A DNA stretch of 64,000 bases. Source: Ignavibacteria bacterium (GTDB lineage Bacteria > Bacteroidota > Ignavibacteria > Tepidaquicellales > Tepidaquicellaceae). The stretch is from positions 1 to 64,000 of the forward strand of contig JADJTX010000058.1 in NCBI GenBank assembly GCA_016710985.1, given 5' to 3'. Position numbers and translations under genes: made by a program. A model generated the notes under the pieces. It worked only from the letters and a program-made list of their open reading frames with translations, searched no databases and was not told the DNA's origin. Positions 59,789 to 64,000 of the stretch are shown here, piece after piece (within the stretch, counting starts at the first letter, position 1; each line of letters opens with the position of its first letter).

Positions 59789-61240
59789 TTACGGAAACAC
59801 TCCAAGATTCTTATATGAGATCGCGATCTTATCAATTGACCCGATAAACGCCGCTGTTCTCAATGAATCAATTTTCGGATTCTGAAATTTTATTTCTCTT
59901 ATCTGATGATAAGCAGACATCATAGTCTCTTCAAGTCCCGAATCAACAAGCTCTTTTTCGCTTGCACCGCGTATGAGAATGTCCCTCTGATTTTTCGTCA
60001 GCTCTGCTTTGTTTATCTGTTCGATTGCATTTACAAAATTTTGATTTGCCATCTCTTCGTATCGTTTACCCATTCTTCCGAATGCAACGTGCGAGAGATT
60101 CTTCAGCCATTCAAAGTATGATACTGTAACGCCTCCCGCATTTAAATACAGATCAGGTATAACCAGCACACCATTATCTAATAGAATTTTCTCGCCTTCA
60201 GGTGTAACCGGACCATTGGCTCCTTCGCCTACTATTTTCGCTTTTATTCTTGAAGCATTATCTTTTGTAATTTGATTTTCGAGGGCGGCGGGGATCAGGA
60301 TGTCGCATTCAATTTCAAGCGCTTCCAAAGTATTAACGATGTTTGCTGCTTTCTTAAAATTCAGAATGCTTCCGGTTGCTTTCCGGTGTTCAAAGACTTC
60401 ATTCACGTCAAGTCCGTTAGGATCAGCGATCGCTCCTTCACGTTCTGCAATTGCAATTATGACAGCTCCGGCATTCTGACAATTTATTCCCGCATAAAAA
60501 CCTACATTACCCAAACCCTGCAGTACAATTTTTTTCCCGTTCATTCCTGTTGTCAGTCCGATTTTTTTCATGTCTTCAGCAATTGAAACAGCTTCTCTCA
60601 ATCCAAAAAAAACTCCTCGTCCGGTAGCTTCTTTTCTGCCGCGTATTCCATGCTGACTCAATGGTTTTCCGGTTACACATGCGTTTGCATCGAGTTGTCC
60701 CGGATGAAACGTAGCATAGGTATCAGCTATCCAGGACATTTCCCTTTCACCGGTTCCGTAATCAGGAGCGGGCACATCAATGCCCGGACCGATAAGATTT
60801 TTCTTTATGAGCTCTGATGTATATCTGCGTGTAATGTTTTCGAGCTGTCGCTCGGAATATTTTTGCGGATCGATCTTTATTCCTCCTTTTGCTCCTCCAA
60901 AAGGAACATCAACTACAGCGCACTTGTAGGTCATCAGCGCTGCAAGAGCTTTTACTTCATCCTCATTTACCATGGTGCTGTATCTTATCCCGCCTTTAAC
61001 AGGTGTTTTGTGATGTGAATGTTCCACTCTCCATGCATCAAGCACTTCGAAGTCGCCGTTGTCAGTTCGTAAAGGAAAACAAAACCTGTATATGCTGTTG
61101 CATCTTTTTATCTGGCTGAGTAATCCGGAAGGATGATTTGTAAATTGTGCTGCTTTATTAAAATAACTGCAGACATCATCAAAAAAATTTGTGTGTTCTT
61201 CTGTTATATCACAGTCATTTGATTTAATTTCAGATTTCAT
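59789..61240 (-). CDS. Glu/Leu/Phe/Val dehydrogenase (glutamate dehydrogenase type)
   Basis: Encodes 483 residues. It oxidatively deaminates glutamate to 2-oxoglutarate and ammonium, or the reverse, with NAD(P). The substrate-binding block is KTPVKGGIRYSTMVNEDEVK and ALMTYKCAVVDVPFGGAKGG, with binding Lys106 and catalytic Lys118. The dinucleotide fold has VLQGLGNVGFYAGINCQNAG followed by acidic residues. DILIPAALENQITKDNASRI, GEGANGPVTPEGEKILLDNG and VIPDLYLNAGGVTVSYFEWL are conserved in the family. The total length is slightly above the usual 410-450 because of extended ends. Start at MKSEIKSNDCDI, with no strong ribosome-binding site. Monocistronic. Confidence 0.95.
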   Translation of the reverse strand: MKSEIKSNDCDITEEHTNFFDDVCSYFNKAAQFTNHPSGLLSQIKRCNSIYRFCFPLRTDNGDFEVLDAWRVEHSHHKTPVKGGIRYSTMVNEDEVKALAALMTYKCAVVDVPFGGAKGGIKIDPQKYSERQLENITRRYTSELIKKNLIGPGIDVPAPDYGTGEREMSWIADTYATFHPGQLDANACVTGKPLSQHGIRGRKEATGRGVFFGLREAVSIAEDMKKIGLTTGMNGKKIVLQGLGNVGFYAGINCQNAGAVIIAIAEREGAIADPNGLDVNEVFEHRKATGSILNFKKAANIVNTLEALEIECDILIPAALENQITKDNASRIKAKIVGEGANGPVTPEGEKILLDNGVLVIPDLYLNAGGVTVSYFEWLKNLSHVAFGRMGKRYEEMANQNFVNAIEQINKAELTKNQRDILIRGASEKELVDSGLEETMMSAYHQIREIKFQNPKIDSLRTAAFIGSIDKIAISYKNLGVFP

Positions 61241-61622
61241 TAGATTTTATTTAAATTTATTTGATTATAATTATTTCAACAAAATAAAACAAACTATGAA
61301 AAGGGAAAATGTTAATACTTATCCACAGCAGTCTTAATCTTTCCTCAGTGTTAAACTACAGTTCTGATTTTACAGCTGTCATGTCACGGATAATAATACA
61401 GACTAATATAAATTTATTACATTTTAATAAGATCAATGTATAGATAATACATAGCAGACAGTAAGTTAAAATGAATATGAAACACATGCATGGGGATTGG
61501 AAGTTTAACTGGGGAGGTTGAGTCAGATTCGATAAATCTCTCTCTGACTATAGTTCATCAAATTAGCTTGCCCCTGACATTTTACACATTATTACTATAA
61601 TTCAAATGAACCGGTAAAAAAA
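61241..61622. other. Intergenic, no gene seen
   Basis: About 380 A/T-rich bases. There is no coding frame of note, no clear hairpin, and no member of the dispersed repeat families. Confidence 0.4.
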
Positions 61623-61736
61623 TTACTTTTTTATGACCGGAGGAGCACCTTTGCCTTTTACAATTTTATTTATAATCATTCCAACGACTACAGGGATTGC
61701 AGCCTGTACTATTCTTTTAAAAATTGATTTAAACAT
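61623..61736 (-). CDS. Small hypothetical protein, 37 residues
   Basis: Minus-strand frame MFKSIFKRIVQAAIPVVVGM, then IINKIVKGKGAPPVIKK. It is basic with a central hydrophobic stretch and a Pro-Lys tail, suggestive of a membrane-associated peptide. No ribosome-binding site is visible upstream (A-rich). Frames of this length occur by chance, but the composition and amphipathic layout favour a real gene. It stands between the dehydrogenase and the sigma factor. I do not know a family for it. Confidence 0.45.
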   Translation of the reverse strand: MFKSIFKRIVQAAIPVVVGMIINKIVKGKGAPPVIKK

Positions 61737-62020
61737 AATTGTTTTTTTTTATTTATTGATTAAAGTAAAGAATCTGATGTCTTTTGTAAAGACACTTTAA
61801 TGGAAATTTGCATTGTATACAACTGACGTTACCTCGCGGGTAATAAAGTGAAGGCTTTATTATTTTAATATTTGATTTGAAATTGAAAAGTTAAATTAGA
61901 ATCAGCAGTCGCAGTATTAAAAAGTTTTAATTACCATCTAAAATTAATTTTGTAATTTATTGTGAAAAAAATCGCTGGAGACTGTGATATTTGAAAACTT
62001 ATTGCGAATAATTAGAAGAC

Positions 62021-62527
62021 ATGATCAATGAAAAAAATCTAAGACAACAATTTCAGGAAATTATTGAAAAGCACAAAGGTATTTTGTTCAAAGTGGCTCA
62101 CATATATTGCCGAGACGATGAAGACAGACAGGATCTGATACAGGAAATAAAGATACAGATCTGGAGGTCTTTGCATAAGTACAATGATAAATATAAAATG
62201 ACGACCTGGCTGTATCGTATTTCATTGAACGTTGCAATATCGTTTTACAGAAAGAATGCAGGTAAGAAAGCAAATACGATTCCTTTGGACGAACAAATTT
62301 CACGGATCAGTGAAGTTGATAATTCCTATAAAGAGCATCAGCTGCAATTATTAGATCAGTTTATAAATGAACTCAATGACTTTGACAAAGCGCTTATGCT
62401 GTTATATCTGGAAGAGAAGAGTCATGCAGAGATCGCCGATATATTAGGGATATCTGTGAGTAATGTCTCCACTAAAGCAGGACGAATAAAGAATAAACTT
62501 AAAAAACGTTTTTCAAACGAAAGTTAA
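62021..62527 (+). CDS. RNA polymerase ECF sigma factor
   Basis: Encodes 168 residues. Region 2 spans about residues 20-80 (VAHIYCRDDEDRQDLIQEIK, MTTWLYRISLNVAISFYRKN), including the -10 recognition helix. Region 4 spans about 118-162 (LNDFDKALMLLYLEEKSHAE, IADILGISVSNVSTKAGRIK), with the helix-turn-helix for the -35 box. The spacing is typical of ECF sigma factors. The next gene starts 7 bases after the stop and encodes a membrane protein, so the two form an operon in which the second product may act as regulator. The stimulus is unknown. The frame is intact. Confidence 0.92.
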   Translation: MINEKNLRQQFQEIIEKHKGILFKVAHIYCRDDEDRQDLIQEIKIQIWRSLHKYNDKYKMTTWLYRISLNVAISFYRKNAGKKANTIPLDEQISRISEVDNSYKEHQLQLLDQFINELNDFDKALMLLYLEEKSHAEIADILGISVSNVSTKAGRIKNKLKKRFSNES

Positions 62528-62534
62528 AATTAAA

Positions 62535-63194
62535 ATGAACGAAAACACATTAAAAGATCTTTGGAAATCTTATAACGAAAAGTTAGAATTGAGTCTTTCA
62601 TACGGCAGAAAAAATGCAGAAGATATTACACAAATGAAGGTGCAAAATTTTATTTCATCTATGAAGCCGGTTAAAATTTTTACAATATTAGTTGGCTTAC
62701 TTTGGGTTGGTATATTAGGAACAGCAGTAACAAATTTGTTTATCCATGCTTTTTCTGAAGCGAATCACTTCTTCTTGTTTTCCGCAGCCATACAAGTTAC
62801 TTTGACGGCTATTGCACTGGTAATATACATTTATCAATTGGTCCTTATTTATCAGGTAGATATATCTGAACCAATTTTAGAAACACAGGAAAAATTAATT
62901 AAGCTGAAAAGTTCATCATTATTAGTTGCCCGCATTCTTTTACTACAGCTTCCCGTCTGGACGACCTTTTACTGGAATGATAGCATGCTTGCAAATGGTA
63001 ATATCTTCTTATTAATTACACAGGGAAAAGTTACGCTTACATTTACTTTTGTCGCCGTTTGGCTATTCTTTAATATTAAAATTGAAAATAAGGATAAGAA
63101 ATGGTTTCGCTTTTTGTTCGGCGCAAGTGAATGGCAGCCAGTCATCAGCTCAATGAATTTAATTAATCAAATGGGAGAATTTAAAAATGGATAA
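62535..63194 (+). CDS. Membrane protein cotranscribed with the ECF sigma factor
   Basis: Encodes 219 residues. The soluble N-terminus MNENTLKDLWKSYNEKLELS is followed by VKIFTILVGLLWVGILGTAV, FLFSAAIQVTLTAIALVIYI, LLVARILLLQLPVWTTFYWN and KVTLTFTFVAVWLFFNIKI, four predicted transmembrane helices. It starts 7 bases after the sigma stop. I see no zinc-binding anti-sigma motif. In Bacteroidota, sigma genes are often paired with membrane proteins of this size that may sequester the sigma factor; that is an inference from context alone. Confidence 0.7.
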   Translation: MNENTLKDLWKSYNEKLELSLSYGRKNAEDITQMKVQNFISSMKPVKIFTILVGLLWVGILGTAVTNLFIHAFSEANHFFLFSAAIQVTLTAIALVIYIYQLVLIYQVDISEPILETQEKLIKLKSSSLLVARILLLQLPVWTTFYWNDSMLANGNIFLLITQGKVTLTFTFVAVWLFFNIKIENKDKKWFRFLFGASEWQPVISSMNLINQMGEFKNG

Positions 63195-63599
63195 GTACAG
63201 GAAATTCAAATAAATGTTGCTATGTCATTTTTGCCCCTGTGTGAGGATATGCTTTCCGCTGAGTTCCCGTTTTTAGAATCAATGTGACATGAAATGTTTA
63301 CTGAGGTAAATTCATCGGGTACAGGAAATTAATGATGTCTCTGCTGCAGGATATAATTCTGCGCAGAGTATTCGATAAAAAGTTTTAGGGCTTTCAAAGG
63401 TAGAGTGACTCAGCGTTTCAACTAATCATCAAATCTTACAAATCTTACAAATCTAATTGAAATTTTGATTTTAATAAACTAATTTGTCCTCAATAAAATT
63501 AGTTGCGAAAATTCAACAAGAGATATTTGATAATTTTAAATTATTAAATGACCAGCTGACAATATTCCCCAAAGCATTTCTTAATCTAACTAAAAAAAA
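63195..63599. other. Intergenic with damaged repeat pieces
   Basis: TTTCCGCTGAGTTCCCG (63247) and GAGTGACTCAGCG (63402) look like split pieces of the ACTCAGCGG family. AATCTTACAAATCTTACAAA is a short tandem repeat near 63430. No gene is seen. Confidence 0.5.
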
Positions 63600-64000
63600 A
63601 TGAACATCACCCGCATTTTTGCTCTGGTTATTTTTTCTGTAATTCTAAATTTGACTACCGGCATTTCCTTTGCACAAAAGAAAACAACCGAACCCGGCGC
63701 GCAAGAGCTTGCAGATAAATTATCTAATCCGGTTTCAAATATTATCAGCGTCCCGTTTCAAAATAATACTGTTTGGGGAATCGGTCCGAATAACGGCGTG
63801 CAGAATGTTCTTAATTTTCAGCCGGTAATTCCTCTTAAAATAACTAAGGGGTTAAGTATGATAAACAGAATTGTACTTCCTATCATAGCTCAATTCAATG
63901 TAACGGGATTAGGAGAATCTCAGAATGCACTGAGTGACCTTCAATACAGCATTTTCTTTGCTCCTAAAAGCAGTTTTATCTGGGGAATAGGACCTATATT
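63600..64000 (+). CDS. Exported transporter/neuromedin U-like protein, truncated by window end
   Basis: ATG 63600 is followed by a signal peptide (MNITRIFALVIFSVILNLTT, cleavage near SFAQ). The mature part reads ELADKLSNPVSNIISVPFQN, NTVWGIGPNNGVQNVLNFQP, VIPLKITKGLSMINRIVLPI and LSDLQYSIFFAPKSSFIWGI. The order NP-x-(S/A)-x-x-I-S-(V/L)-PFQNN, VLN-x-QPVIP and (R/T)-x-I-x-P-(I/L) is that of outer-membrane proteins annotated as transporter or neuromedin U, probably a beta-barrel. At least 133 residues are visible and the frame is open at the right edge. Function is inferred from family only. Confidence 0.7.
   Translation, partial: MNITRIFALVIFSVILNLTTGISFAQKKTTEPGAQELADKLSNPVSNIISVPFQNNTVWGIGPNNGVQNVLNFQPVIPLKITKGLSMINRIVLPIIAQFNVTGLGESQNALSDLQYSIFFAPKSSFIWGIGPI

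Overview
The window looks like a chromosomal segment of a low-GC bacterium of the Bacteroidota/Ignavibacteriota (FCB) group. The grounds are a complete rRNA operon (16S, tRNA-Ile, tRNA-Ala, 23S, 5S), a TAnnTTTG-type promoter box ahead of it, weak or absent Shine-Dalgarno sites at many genes, and large secreted proteins (FG-GAP propellers, beta-helices) ending in a shared dockerin-like module. The placement is an inference; comparing the 16S gene with a reference set would settle it.

Positions 1-11.7 kb read as the end of an extracellular contractile injection system (eCIS)-type locus. A lamin-tail-domain fragment is followed by five tandem cassettes that share a leader and a DUF4157 (eCIS core) domain at near-identical DNA sequence but carry different C-terminal payloads: OmpA-like, peptidoglycan-binding plus HExxH metallopeptidase (twice), a DUF922-like HExxH domain, and an unrecognised Cys-containing domain. 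Next come an eCIS-style AAA+ ATPase, a GIY-YIG nuclease gene enclosed by a perfect 36-bp inverted repeat, and a peptidoglycan-binding/CHAP hydrolase. Most of these genes are broken by one-base indels, often in homopolymers.

Positions 11.7-17.4 kb are repeat-rich and decayed: remnants of TPR, DUF2188 and other small genes, a 21-bp tandem array, members of a dispersed ACTCAGCGG hairpin family, and one intact exported protein with three Ig-like (NBR1-type) domains. The rRNA operon occupies 17.4-23.0 kb.

Positions 23.2-34.7 kb hold single genes: PIN and VOC remnants, DUF2200, DUF1801, a DUF1186/SEC-C protein, DinB, a large cytoplasmic-type arylsulfatase, katG, DUF6429 and a methyltransferase. 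Between them lie three copies of a roughly 160-bp intergenic element. Positions 34.9-42.3 kb hold a cyclase-NTPase-TPR signalling protein split by an in-frame TGA and indels, a GlxA-like AraC regulator, and an M1 aminopeptidase homologue that has lost its zinc ligands.

Positions 42.8-58.3 kb are dominated by two giant surface proteins, a 14-repeat FG-GAP protein and a three-module beta-helix protein, with related C-terminal modules of about 170 residues. Between them are DoxX, a Kef-type antiporter, a RibD/DHFR-like reductase and a second 21-bp array. The right end carries a 5'-3' exonuclease, a glutamate-family dehydrogenase, an ECF sigma factor with a membrane-protein partner, and the start of an exported transporter-like protein.

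Two themes recur. Apparent frameshifts are frequent and concentrate in multi-copy or repetitive genes, so true decay and uncorrected assembly error cannot be separated here. Short tandem repeats repeatedly begin at, or run into, the stop codons of genes.
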